Source of the DNA: Ichthyophis bannanicus
Lineage: Eukaryota; Chordata; Amphibia; Gymnophiona; Ichthyophiidae
DNA length: 64,000 bases
Direction: 5' to 3'
Assembly: GCA_033557465.1 (NCBI GenBank)
Contig: CM066032.1
Location: 56,394,955-56,458,954 of the forward strand
Below, in pieces: positions 10,020 to 19,783 of the stretch. Numbering within the stretch: the first letter of the stretch is position 1; the number at the start of each line of letters is the position of its first letter. Made by a program: the position numbers and the translations under genes. The notes below the pieces were generated by a model. The model made no database searches and was not told the origin of the DNA. It saw only the letters and a program-made list of their open reading frames with translations.

Positions 10020-11088
10020 GTTGAGATCTTTCAACTTCAGGAAGGATCTGCGGACAGTGGGCTTTGTTTCCCTGTTTCAAGAGTGACCCCGGGAGAGGCT
10101 TCTGTATGTCTTCCTACCATGACCCTTAGAGACCGCCTTCTGCACAACATTTGGTCTCACCTAGTCTTGGTGATCTTAGTAGCTCCAGATCAGCCACACT
10201 GGCTACTGTACATAGATTGCTTGAACCTAATGCAAGGTCTACTCTTTTATTACCTCAAGAGAGGGCCTCCTTTGTCAAGACCTTCTGGTGAAGGAGGATT
10301 TCATTTCCTCTTCACTTATAGCCTGACCCATGAGAGGCACAAGCTGCCTAAAAATGGTTGCTCTGGAGAGATAGTGGTTATCCTTCTCAAAGTCTGGAGA
10401 GTCTCTACTTCCTTAGCCTATATGAGACTCTGGAATGTCAAGAAGTGATGTTCCTTTCAAGCTCTGGAGGCCAGGGAGATGGGCATTGTTGCTGTTTGTC
10501 CTTTTTACAGTCCACTCCAGAATAGAGGTTGGTGCTGAATTCTCTCAAGGTTCAGGTGGCAGCCTTGGTATGCTTCCAGGACTTATCCAAGGGATGTCCT
10601 TGGTAGCACACTTTGACATTTCCATCTTCCTCAAGGGAGTGAAGTAGATCTGTCACAAGCATATCCAATTGTTCTTCAGTTGAGTCTCTCTCTGGTGCTG
10701 AAAGCCCTGAAAGAACCTCTTTTGATCCTATTCAGGCAGATATATGAGCTGTGAACTTTGTTCTGCAGGGAGTCTTTTTTTTTATGTTGTCAATGGCTCC
10801 TATGCAACTTCTCCAAATTGGTTAGTTTTGTGCATTCAATGAAAGTCTTGAACCTTACAGCAAAGGCAGGGTATGTGGAATATGATCTCAGTCTCTTAAA
10901 TTTACTGCTAATGCTCAGAATAGCATTATCTTTGAGCCAAAGAGAGCCTCCGTCTAGAGTTTGTAAGATGTAACATATAATATATGGGTAATTTATCAAG
11001 GTGTGTTCAGGTACCACAGGTTTAATCAAGTCTGTACTGTGATAAGGAAGCTTATCATAGTTCAGGAAGGAATAATACAAGAGGTGAA

Positions 11089-11955
11089 TTGGCTCTGAAT
11101 AAGCAACCTGTGCTTGCTGGTAAAAACACTAAAACAGAGTGTTTGCATAAAAGAAGACTACCAGACCCAGAATGCACTAGGTTACAGAAAGCCTCTAGGA
11201 GAGCTGAAGTAGGGAAACGTGTGCCTAATCAAGGAAGCTATGAGGTAATCCCTAATCACCCATCTCCTAGGGCAGGGCTTGATTCAGCACACCTGGACTG
11301 TGCTAGGGTGGAGTGTCCATCTAGGCACTTTAAAAGTAAAAGACATTCTTCACACAGACAGAAGCAGGAGGAGCAGGAGAACGGGGAGAAAGGACAGAAA
11401 GAAGAGAGAGAATGGCAACAGCAGAGAGAACACAGAAGGAGGAACAGCAAGACGTCTAGGAGGTCTAAGGAAGGAGCCCAAAGCAGTACGTATGGTGGGA
11501 GAGATTCCAGAGGCAAGCATTCTCCATTGGACTGGAAGAAACCAGAGGCTTGGAGATATAGAGCCAGGAACCCCCAGAGAGCACCTGTAAAGGAGACGGC
11601 TGCATCTACAGAAAGAAGAAGCTCTGATACGTATTCAAGGAGGTATGGGAAAAGAGACCTAAAGTCTAGAGATTCTGACTGGAGAGCTGGGCATAGAAAC
11701 TTTGCCACCTACTGGCAACAATACCCAGAGAGGAAACTTAATAGCAACGTGATCTCAGGTATGAACTCTGATCTGTTCCCTAGCTTTTCACAAGGAAGAC
11801 AGCAGGGAAACAAATGCTATCCTGAGAGTGATCAGTTAGAGAATTCCTCTGAGCCAATGCATGAAAATGATTCCATGATATTTCAGGAGCAAGGGGAAAT
11901 ATCAAATGAGCAAGTAGAATGCATGGATTGCTCTCTGTCTAAGCTGCTGTTTTAA
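11089..11955 (+). CDS. Unidentified 288-codon open reading frame
   Basis: An uninterrupted frame begins at an ATG-type start (MALNKQPVLAGKNTKTECLH) and ends with a TAA after DCSLSKLLF. The protein is very hydrophilic. Residues 85-200 are rich in Arg, Lys, Glu, Gln and Ser (for example HRQKQEEQENGEKGQKEERE), predicting disorder or a charged helix. The last 90 residues are more acidic. There is no signal peptide, membrane segment, zinc knuckle or RT motif. I do not recognise the family. A long open frame in otherwise decayed DNA suggests either a young TE ORF1/gag or a host terminal exon. About 460 bp downstream there is an AATAAA at 12409. Confidence 0.4.
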   Translation: MALNKQPVLAGKNTKTECLHKRRLPDPECTRLQKASRRAEVGKRVPNQGSYEVIPNHPSPRAGLDSAHLDCARVECPSRHFKSKRHSSHRQKQEEQENGEKGQKEEREWQQQREHRRRNSKTSRRSKEGAQSSTYGGRDSRGKHSPLDWKKPEAWRYRARNPQRAPVKETAASTERRSSDTYSRRYGKRDLKSRDSDWRAGHRNFATYWQQYPERKLNSNVISGMNSDLFPSFSQGRQQGNKCYPESDQLENSSEPMHENDSMIFQEQGEISNEQVECMDCSLSKLLF

Positions 11956-12690
11956 AGTAATCCTCAGTAAAGCAACAATCACCAAAAGGAACTGTAATGT
12001 GTTTTTTAACTATCCAGAAAAGTTTCTTTAAGTGAAAGCTTTAGGGTAAGTTAGAGCCACGTGGACCAGCAAGGGTTTGCAGCTGGTTAATTACCTGTGA
12101 TTAAGCCAGGCACAAGTGCACGTGAGCTCTGAAAGGAAAACTTCTTCATTGTGTGAATGGAAGAAAGTTGTTTTTGATAAAGAACATTTTTCCTTTTGGG
12201 TTTGTTTTTCATTTTTAAGCACTGCTAAGAAGGTTATTAGCAGGGGCTAGCAGAAAGACCTTTTCTGTTCCATCAAGGTCTTTATTGAGTTATTGTCTAA
12301 GTATTTCAGTTGCCTTATACAGTTGTTTTGTTTTCCTGATTACAATTCCTGAAGAAAGCATCCTATTGATGTTACCAAGCATATCTGTGTGAGGGAATAA
12401 TCCCCATAAATAAAATCTGTTTTCTGCTTACACTCGAGCAGCTACAATTCATTATTTTGTTGAACGGCTGATTTTGGTGTGAATGAACTACAACACCCAC
12501 AATCCTTTGCAAGTCATATAAAATTCTGCCTTTGCCAAGATTGTGGACTTTCACAACCAGCATCCCCGTTTACAGTGCTCAACATGATGAGAAATAACTT
12601 GGTATCTTTCCTCTACATTTTCTTGGTCTCTGACTGCACTTCTTGTTACTTAAAGATCTTCTCCTTTCTTCTCCTTCTCAATGTGATTCC
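11956..12690 (+). other. Possible 3' UTR or LTR-like tract after the 288-codon frame
   Basis: No frame is recognised. The tract is AT-rich with T-runs and contains an AATAAA at 12409-12414, preceded by GAGGGAATAATCCCCATAAA. That could be a polyadenylation signal serving the upstream frame. I found no direct repeat of it upstream of 11089, so an LTR pair is not shown. Confidence 0.3.
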
Positions 12691-12694
12691 TAGA

Positions 12695-12870
12695 GTAGTC
12701 ATTCGGGACTGAAACCTCTTTAATTAATTCATTATTTAATTTATTATATTCTTTAATACCATCCCTTCCAAAGATCAGGGGCGGTTTACAAAAAACAGAA
12801 CATTTTACATAAAACGGTGGTAGAATATAGCAATTGCCATTCTGGTATCCTTCTTTACCGCTATGCACGG
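12695..12870 (-). mobile_element. LINE 3'-end fragment (L2-like)
   Basis: ATTTAATTTATTATATTCTT followed by AATACCATCCCTTCCAAAGA and GGGGCGGTTTACAAAAAAC resembles the 3' UTR and simple-repeat tail of L2-like LINEs, here in reverse orientation. Similar ends occur at 54320-54640 (minus) and 21216-21300 (plus). No coding sequence is attached. Confidence 0.5.
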
Positions 12871-12884
12871 TTTCCTTGCTCTCA

Positions 12885-13650
12885 GGGAACGAGTCCATTC
12901 TCTAGAGTCTAGAGTAGCAGACTTGGAAGACATAAGAAAGACAGAGAGGTACATAGACGAGACCTACAGGGACTCCAGTCTGGCAGCATCCCTGTTTCCA
13001 TGGAGGAGAGAGGTCATGTGACAGGAGAGCATCACCCTGGTGTGGCAGGAAGTGATCCTGTAACTAGGACCTGTCCTCCAGGTGATGTAAAACCCTCTCG
13101 CACTGAGGATATTTCTCCAGGGCCATGTGCCCATGAGGGAAGGGTTAGGACAGTCGTTATAGTTGGTGATTCCATCATTAGGCATGTAGATAGCTGGGTG
13201 GCTGGTAGACGTGAGGATCGCCTCGTAACATGCCTGCCTGGTGCAAAGGTAGCGGACCTCATGAGCCACCTAGATAAGATCTTAGATAGTGCTGGGGAGG
13301 AGTCTGTTGTCTTGGTACATGTCGGTACCAATGACATAGGAAAATGTGGTAGGGAGGTTCTGGAGGCTAAATTTAGGCTTTTAGGAAGGAAATTGAAATC
13401 CAAAACTTCCAGGATAGTGTTCTCCGAAATTCTTCCCATTCCACGCGCAGAACCGAAAAGGCAGGCAGAGCTCCAGAGTCTCAATGCGTGGATGAGACAA
13501 TGGTGCAAGGATGAGGGGTTTGATTTGTCAGGAACTGGGGAACATTCTGTGGAAAGGAGGGGCTCTTCGGAAGGGATGGGCTTCACCTTAACCGGGATGG
13601 AACAAGGTTGCTGGCATCAACCTTTAAAAAGGAGATAGAGAAGCTTTTAA
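12885..13650 (+). pseudogene. CR1 ORF1 with SGNH-hydrolase (esterase-like) domain
   Basis: The upstream part reads as a coiled coil (SLESRVADLEDIRKTERYID). The long frame 13000-13638 then has VRTVVIVGDSIIRHVDSW, the GDS block of the SGNH hydrolase family with its serine, followed by SVVLVHVGTNDIGKCG, the G-x-N-D block. The last block (GLHLN-like, with its His) lies at about 13580 in a shifted frame. CR1 ORF1 proteins are known to carry an esterase domain of this type and to bind RNA. The frameshift in the last block and the broken upstream coiled coil indicate a dead copy. Confidence 0.75.
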
Positions 13651-13849
13651 ACTAGATAATAGGGGAAAGCCGACAGTCGCCCAAGAGTGCATGGTTTGGA
13701 AGAATGTATTCTTGAAGGATACTACCAAAAGCAGAGAGGTTCCAAAAAGGAGTAAAGTAGTCCAAATGCCCTAGAGTATGGAGCAGACAGAGCTTAAAGA
13801 TTCCAAATTACCCATGCCTACCAATGGCCAAATTAATATGAATAAACTA

Positions 13850-14588
13850 CAGTCTCAAAAATGCTTGTATGCAAATGCTAGAAGTCTAAAAAATAAGATG
13901 GGAGAGTTGGAATATATAGCACTAAATGAGAGGTTAGATATGATTTGAATCTCAGAGACATGGTGGAAGGAGGAAAACCAGTGGGACACTGTGATACCTG
14001 GGTACAAACTATATCGTAATGATAGAGCTGATCAAATTAGTGAAAGGGTTGCGCTCTATGTTAGAGAGGGTATTGAGTCAGAAAGGATTAAAGTTTTGCA
14101 GGAAACAAAATTTGCTGTAGAATCTCTATGGATTGAAATTCCATGTAAAAAGGGGAAGGCGATGGCAGTGGGGGTGTACTATCAACCGCCTGGCCAGAAT
14201 GAACAAATGGTTGATGAAATGCTCAAAGAAATCAAGGAAGCTAACAAAAGTTACAGCACAGTAATAATAATGGGTGATTTTAATAAACCCAGTATCGACT
14301 GGGGCAGTGTCACGGCAGGACATGCTAGGGAGATAAAGTTCCTAGATGAAATAAATGACTGCTACTTGGAGCAGCTGGTACATGAACTGACCAAAGGGGA
14401 AGCCATATTGGACCTAGTCCTTAATGGAACACCAGATCTGGTGCAAGAGATAAGGGTATTGGGGTCACTTGGCAGCAGTGACCATAGCATGATCACGTTT
14501 GATTTAATTAAGGAGGAGGGATGGTAAGGAGATCCACAGTACTACCTTTTAACTTTTGAAAGGGAGACTATGATAAAATGAGGAAAAT
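13850..14588 (+). pseudogene. CR1 ORF2 endonuclease domain (broken)
   Basis: This is an apurinic-like endonuclease that nicks the target DNA for target-primed reverse transcription. The frame shows CLYANARSLKNKMGELEYIA, a stop in place of the residue before ISETWW, then GVYYQPPGQNEQ, VIIMGDFNKPSIDWGSV and LGSLGSSDHSMITFDL, the terminal S-D-H catalytic box. Reading stops near 14523 with TGG TAA. The domain is continued after the inserted element at 15189. Confidence 0.8.
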
Positions 14589-14654
14589 ATGAGGGGTGTC
14601 CGACAGGCTGGATTTAGCTAGAGTGAGGCCCTACGCCAAGAAAAATTGTGGGCC

Positions 14655-14840
14655 CCCCCCCCGTGCAGTCCTGGGCCCCCCCCCCCCGTGCCTCCGTGCA
14701 GTCCTGGGCCCCCCCATGCCCTGTGCAGTCCTGGGCCCCCCCCCCCCGGGCCCCCGTGCAGTCCTGGGCCCCCCGGGCCCCCGTTCAATCCTGGGCTTCC
14801 CCGTGCCCCGATGCAGTCCTGGGCTCCCCCCCCCGGATAG
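14655..14840. repeat. C-rich minisatellite
   Basis: Six to seven imperfect units built on GTGCAGTCCTGGGCCCCCC follow one another with unit lengths of roughly 25-45 bp. Frames across it only encode Pro/Gly repeats and are not genes. It lies inside the inserted element at 14590-15186. Confidence 0.8.
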
Positions 14841-14909
14841 CATCGCGGCTGTCTGAGGGGCTTCAGAGGGAGCCAGGGAAGCCCGCACGAGGCCCCGGCT
14901 CCCTCTGTA

Positions 14910-14952
14910 CAGCCGCCAGCGTGAAGAGCCTTTTCCTTCACGCTGGCGGCTG
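14910..14952. repeat. Perfect 17-bp stem hairpin
   Basis: CAGCCGCCAGCGTGAAG at 14910-14926 is the exact reverse complement of 14936-14952, with a 9-nt loop. It lies inside the non-autonomous element at 14590-15186. Confidence 0.9.
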
Positions 14953-15188
14953 ATTCTGTGAAGCCGCGAATGATGGGAAAGGTTAAAGGTTGCGTGTCAA
15001 GTTGCTTGAAGTAGTCCATAATGGTGTCTTGCAATTCCTCCTGATACGCAAAGCATTTCCCCCCTCATGGAATGTTGTTTCATTCTCTGGGTTGAACTCA
15101 TACAGACTCTCCTACTATGAGTACAAGTACATGCATGTGCAGTCGGTATGATTGCCACCTATACCTTTAATATCGGACACCCTTTGTA

Positions 15189-17500
15189 GTTAAGAAAAAA
15201 CTAAAAGGGGCAGTTGCAAAGGTTCAAGACTTATAACAAGCTTGGGTGTTGTTTAAAAACACTATCTTGGAAGCCCAGACCAGCTGTATTCCACGCTTTA
15301 AGAAAAGCGGAAGGGAATCCAAAAAATTGCCAGCATGGTTTAAAGGTGAGGTCAGAGAGGCTGTTATTGCCAAAAAATCATCTTTCAGGAAATGGAAAAA
15401 AGAGCCAAATGACGAAAACTGGAAACAGCACAAGCACTGGGAAGTTAAATGCAAGGCATTGATAAGGCAGGCAAAGGGAGAATTTGAGAAGAAGCTTGCT
15501 GCAGAAGCAAAAACATGTAATAAAGACTTTTTCAAGTACATTCATAGCAAAAAACCTGTGAGAGAGTCAGTTGGTCCATTAGATGATAGAGGGGTTAAAG
15601 GGGCACTTAGAGGCGACAAGGTGATAGCGGAGAGACTGAATGAATTCTTTGGTTCGGTCATTACTGAGGAAGATGTAGGGATGTCACCTATGACTGAAGT
15701 GGTATTTAAAGGTGAGGAAGATTTGAAGGAAATATCGATATATCGGGAAGATGTATTACAAATATTTGATAAACTGAAGAGTAGCAAATCATTGGACCTG
15801 ATGATATACATCCAAGGGTGTTGAAAGAACTGAAAAATGAGATTGCAGACCTGCCATTAGTAATCTGTGAACTATCATTAAAATCATCTGTAATACCTGA
15901 AGATTGGAGGTTGGCCAACATAACACCAATTTTTAAAAAGGGTTCCAGGGGTGATCCGGGAAACTACAGACCGGTGAGCCTGACGTCAGTACCAGGAAAA
16001 ATGGTAGAAACCATCATAAAGACAAAATTGCTGAACATGTTGATAGTCATGGCTTAATGGGAGACAGCCAACATGGCTTTAGACATGGAAGATCTTGTCT
16101 TACTAATTTGTTATGTTTTTTTGAAGGTGTGAATAAACAGGTAGACAAAGGTGAGTCAGTTTATATAATGTATTTGGACTTTCAGAAAGCCTTTGACAAG
16201 GTCCCTCATCAGAGACTTTTGGCAAAACTAAAGAGTCATGGGATAGGAGGCAGTGTACTATTGTAGATCAGGAACTGGTTAAAAGATAGAAAGCAGAGGG
16301 TGGGGCTAAATGGCCAATTTTCCCAATGGAGAAAGATGAATAGTGGTGTACCCCAGGTATCTGTGCTGGATCCACTGCTTTTTGACATATTCATAAATGA
16401 CCTGGAAAAGAGAATAACGAGTGAGGTTATCAGATTTGCAGATGACACAAAACTATTTAAAGTTGTTAAAACCCATGAGGATTGTGGAAAATTGCAAGAG
16501 GATCTTGATAAATTGGAAGACTGGGCATCAAAATGGCAGATGAAATTTAATGTACCTAGGGAAGAACAACCGAAACTATGGTTACACGATGCAAGGTTCG
16601 ACATTAGGAACCACCACCCAGGAAAAAGATTTAGGCGTCATTGTGGATACCATGTTAAAACCCTCGGCCCAGTGTGCAGCGGCGGCCAAGAGAGCAAATA
16701 GAATGCTAGGTATGATAAGGAAAGGAATGGAAAATAATACAAAAGATATTATAATGCCTCTATATCATTCCATGGTGAGACCGCACCTTGAATATTGTGT
16801 GCAATTCTGGTCGTCGTATTTTAAAAAGGATATAGCAATTTTAGAAAAGATTCAGAGAAGAGCCACCAAAATGGTAAAGGTGATGGAAGGATACCCCTAT
16901 GAAGAAAGGCTAAAAAGGTTAGGGCTCTTTAACCTGGAAAAGAGACGACTGAGGGGAGACATGATAGAAGTCTATAAATTAATGAATGGAGTGGAACGGG
17001 TAAACGTAGATCGATTGTTTACATTATCAAAATATAGAAAGACTAGGGGACATGCAATGAAGCTAGAGGGTAAACTATTTAAGAGAAATAAGTTCTGCTA
17101 TGAGGGGACATGGGATGAGGGTGAAGGGAGATAGATTCAGGAGTGATATGCAGAAATATTTCTTTACGGAAAGAGTAGTGGATCCGTGGAATAGTCTCCC
17201 AGTGGAGGTGGTAGAGATGAGGACAGTAACTGAATTCAAAAAAGCATGGGACATACACAGAGGATCTCTAAAGGTAAAAAGGGGACTGTTGTAGTTGTTG
17301 ATAAGGAAGGACAGACTAGATAGGCCATGTGGTCTTTTTCTGTCATCATATTTCTATGTTTCTATATTTTTTTACTCAACATGTGATCAAACTCTGGAAT
17401 TTGTTACCAAAGGATGTAGTAAAAGCTGTTAGTGTAGCTGGGTTTAAAAAAGGTTTGGACAATGTCCTGGATGAAAGGTCCATAAACCATTATTAAGAAG
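15189..17500 (+). pseudogene. CR1-A ORF2 reverse transcriptase (broken)
   Basis: The frame resumes with the endonuclease-RT linker (NTILEAQTSCIPRFKKSGRE at 15255 on), then RT motifs. Visible blocks are [76 protein letters not shown] and FADDTKLFKVV. The usual PQGSVLGPLLF block reads PQVSVLDPLLF, with two substitutions. Frameshifts occur near 15810, 16050 and 16555, and a stop at 16264. The C-terminal YEERLKRLGLFNLEKRRLRG block is followed by the CR1-B insertion. Confidence 0.85.
17095..17369 (+). mobile_element. CR1-B 3' end inserted into CR1-A
   Basis: The plus-strand sequence from TTCTGCTATGAGGGGACATG to CATATTTCTATGTTTCTAT matches 7790-8310 (CR1-B), including the GCCATGTGGTCTTTTTCTGT tail. 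CR1-A coding sequence stands on both sides (ending FKRNK, resuming with TACTCAACATGTGATCAAAC). It is therefore a short 5'-truncated CR1-B insertion, and CR1-B was active after this CR1-A copy landed. Confidence 0.8.
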
Positions 17501-17669
17501 GGACCCAGGATATCAATGCTTGACCCAATACAAGCATTGTGGAACCTGTGTGTCTTTTGGGGAAACTGCTAGATACTTGTGTCCTGGACTGGCCACTGTT
17601 GGAAACAGGATACTGGGCTTGATGGACCTTGGTCTGACCCAGTACGGCATATCTTATGTTCTTTTGTTA

Positions 17670-17882
17670 TCGATGAGAATGAGAGTAACTTTGTGGATTG
17701 TGACTTTTTTTTCTCCCCCCTTATCCAGATCTTCATCCTTCCCTCCTCAGAGTAGGCTCTAAGGATGGAACCTTCTCTATGTATGGTAGATGTGCGAAGG
17801 GCATATTTCAGATACCGGGATATTACTATCCCTTATGTTGGTGGATCAGTCAGGGGAGAAGTCCTCCATTGCCCATTGGATT
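17670..17882 (+). pseudogene. Possible DIRS/LTR-type RT fragment
   Basis: Pieces such as VDVRRAYF (frame near 17790) and the GATGGAACCTTCTCTATGTA context resemble the RT block before the first catalytic Asp of DIRS or LTR elements. The frame is badly broken and only about 200 bp long. It could equally be random resemblance. Confidence 0.25.
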
Positions 17883-17883
17883 A

Positions 17884-18080
17884 ACATAGTAACATAGCAT
17901 ATGACAGCAGATAAAGACCAGTATGTTCCATCTATTCTGCCCAGTAAGATAGCAAGAGTAGGTGCACCTGCCGCTCTGTGCAGGCCACACCTCCCCCATG
18001 ATTAAGGAGGCTATTACTTCAGCATACCTTCTAGCTGGAAAGTGTGTGCCCGAGGGAGTCAGTTCTGTCCAGAGCATCGC
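17884..18080 (-). mobile_element. CR1-like 3' end, third subfamily
   Basis: AACATAGTAACATAGCATAT followed by GACAGCAGATAAAGACC and CCATCTATTCTGCCCAGTAA is the reverse complement of a CR1 3' terminus with ACATAGTA tail repeats. Both words differ from the CR1-A (ATAAGAACATAAGATATGCC) and CR1-B tails. It is a short 5'-truncated copy. Confidence 0.65.
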
Positions 18081-18482
18081 CTTCCCCCCTATGACCTGAT
18101 CTGAACTGGTCTACTGGTCTAGTAAAGGAAGGAGAAATTTTACATACCTGATAATTTTCTTTCCTTTAATCCTGTTATATCAGTCCTGGAAGTCTACAGG
18201 TTTGGGAGCCCTGCTGTCTCTTGATTATTGTCTGATGCAGTCATTTATGGCAAGAGAGACCAATGCGTGTTCTAAATGACTTTTCCAAATTATTGCTATT
18301 TATTAATGTTCATAATTTCTGAGTTAGTTCAGAGTTTTTCAGTCTTTCTTACTGCTTGGGAAGTGTCCTACTGGCTTCTCTCAGGGTGCACCAGAGGATA
18401 TACCAAGTGATAACATCACTGAAGGTTGCTCAAGTCTGCTTCCACTTGCTGGCTGAGGAGCATTACCCATTCATCTGGATTG
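18081..18482. other. Unassigned sequence, possibly a DIRS terminal region
   Basis: TTTTACATACCTGATAATTT followed by TCTTTCCTTTAAT resembles terminal words of other vertebrate DIRS-like repeats that I recall, but no partner repeat is present here to confirm it. No gene is visible. Confidence 0.25.
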
Positions 18483-19783
18483 TTTTTATTTATTTAAGAT
18501 CTTTCCTATTCCGTCTTTCTACTAGTCAAGACAGTGTACAGAGAACTCAGTGCAAAAACATTGAAACTTGAACAGTAAAGGTGCACATTACAAGGAACAT
18601 TCAGTAAAACGTGTATTCAATATCAACAGTTTAAAGCTAACTATTTACATTGAGGTAGTGAGTTGCATGAGTTTGGGAGCATTGTTCCCTATTTCTGTAT
18701 GTGGCCCATAATGTTCTAAGAACAGCAGAGTCTTTAAGTTTTTACAGAAATCACTGGTGAGTTGAATGGATCTTATCTGAGGTGGTTGAGAGTTCCAGAG
18801 TGTGGGAGCATATAGAGTGAAAGCTCTGCTGTTGGCTCATTGGCTGCTTGAAGGATTGTCTGTGGGTATTTCCAGAGTGTTTATTGTAGTTCTTCTCCTG
18901 GGTCTGATGGAACTGTTAGTCACTAATAAGGGAGTGAGGCTGTCTGCTGATCATCAGGTTAAAATTTTATGAATGTTGAGAAGGATTTTGTATTTGATCC
19001 TGCTTGTGATGGGTAGCCAGTGAAGCTGTTTAAGGAGAGGGGTGACTTGAGTTTGTTGGGATTTCATGAGTATGATTCTTGCTACAGTGTTCTGTGCTAG
19101 TTGTAGGGGGTTTAGCATGCTTTTATGAAGTCCGTGGTAAAGAGATTTGGAGTAATCAAATACTGGGGTGATTACAGCCTCACAAACTGTGCAGAAGTCC
19201 ATGGAGGAGAAGTGTTTGCATAGACTCTTTAGAGTGCGGAGCTTGAAATACACAGACTTGTAATGCAGCTTATTTGAGGCTGGAAGTTGAGTTCTTGGTC
19301 AAAATGTGAAATACAAATAGTTGATTTGGGTTTTGACAGTGAGTGGGTTATTGTTTATCATGATTGTAGTTGGCAGTTTGAATTTCTTGTCTCTTGTGAC
19401 ATGAAGTTTGTCCGATTTGTTATGGTTAATCATGTGATAATGTTCTTTGAGCCAGAGATTAATTGTGGCAAAACAGTGTGAGATTTTGATGTAGTCTGGG
19501 GATATGGTGGAGAAAAGGGTAAATATCATTATGTCATCTGCATGTACGAGGTAATTGACACTGAGGTTCTTGATGATGTTGCAGAATGGCTGTATGTAAA
19601 TGTTAAACAGGATGGAAGAGAGTGCAGATCCTTGTGGTACTCCTTGGCTGAGGGAGAAAGGTATGGAAGTTAGGGTGCCAATTTTGACTTGTTGTATGCA
19701 GTCTGATAAATAGGAGTGAAACCATCTTAAAAGGGTTCCTTGGATCCCGATATTGTAGAGTCTGTTTAATAAAACATAAGAAC
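18483..19783 (-). pseudogene. L2-like LINE reverse transcriptase and 3' UTR (broken)
   Basis: On the minus strand, 19740-19299 encodes RT blocks: YLSDCIQQVKIGTL, SLSQGVPQGSALSSILFNIY and VNYLVHADDIMIF (the A-D-D catalytic box). After a frameshift, 19253-18954 encodes the thumb/C-terminal region (LQLAQNTVARIILM, LLKQLHWLPITSRIKYKILL). These match the L2/jockey-like LINE group rather than CR1. The 3' UTR ends near 18483 in a T-rich ATTTATTTAAGATC tract. The 5' side is cut by a CR1-A insertion at 19784. Confidence 0.7.

Larger units (their letters stand above)
7015..10985 (+). mobile_element. Decayed DIRS-type retrotransposon, copy 3 (DIRS-3)
   Basis: Plus-strand segments match DIRS proteins in the correct order. 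RT N-terminus at 7015-7375 (IISDQWVLKVLRQGYALQF). RT core at 8312-8700 (YFHVPIQ-like start after the insertion, then LPYGLTMAPSSFSKVM). RNase H at 8930-9545 (GWAAHGLGQDVQGLWSP, then RAIRLALERLRPLL in another frame, then AEQWRWIEEHLIALSA). RNase H/recombinase linker and recombinase at 10020-10985 (HLVLVILVAPDQPHW, RPGRWALLLFVL). Many frameshifts and stops are present. It is diverged from DIRS-1 and DIRS-2 and I could not find its terminal repeats. CR1 insertions interrupt it at 7376-8311 and 9132-9380. Confidence 0.6.
14590..15186. mobile_element. Tc1/mariner-like non-autonomous element with TA target duplication
   Basis: Comparison with the uninterrupted CR1 at 48122-48150 shows that the CR1 word AAAATA/GTTAAG is split. 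Here the left flank ends TA at 14588-14589 and the right flank starts TA at 15187-15188. The ends are TGAGGGGTGTCCGACA and the complement of CAAAGGGTGTCCGATA, an imperfect terminal inverted repeat around GGGTGTCCGA. The interior carries a fragment starting CAGGCTGGATTTAG that resembles the hAT end at 29161-29177, a C-rich minisatellite and a hairpin. There is no transposase frame. Confidence 0.7.
12885..17670 (+). mobile_element. CR1-A LINE, near full-length, copy 2
   Basis: Plus-strand order is ORF1 (12885-13650), ORF2 endonuclease (13850-14588), RT (15189-17094 and 17370-17500), then a 3' UTR ending CTTATGTTCTTTTG near 17665. Two younger insertions break it: a TA-flanked DNA element (14590-15186) and a CR1-B 3' end (17095-17369). 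Stops and frameshifts in both ORFs make it inactive. It is one of the most complete CR1-A copies in the window and shows the two-ORF organisation. Confidence 0.85.

Noticed and set aside
14596..15034. Pro- and Gly-rich open frames on both strands
   Set aside because: They lie across a C-rich minisatellite inside a transposed element and have no coding signature.
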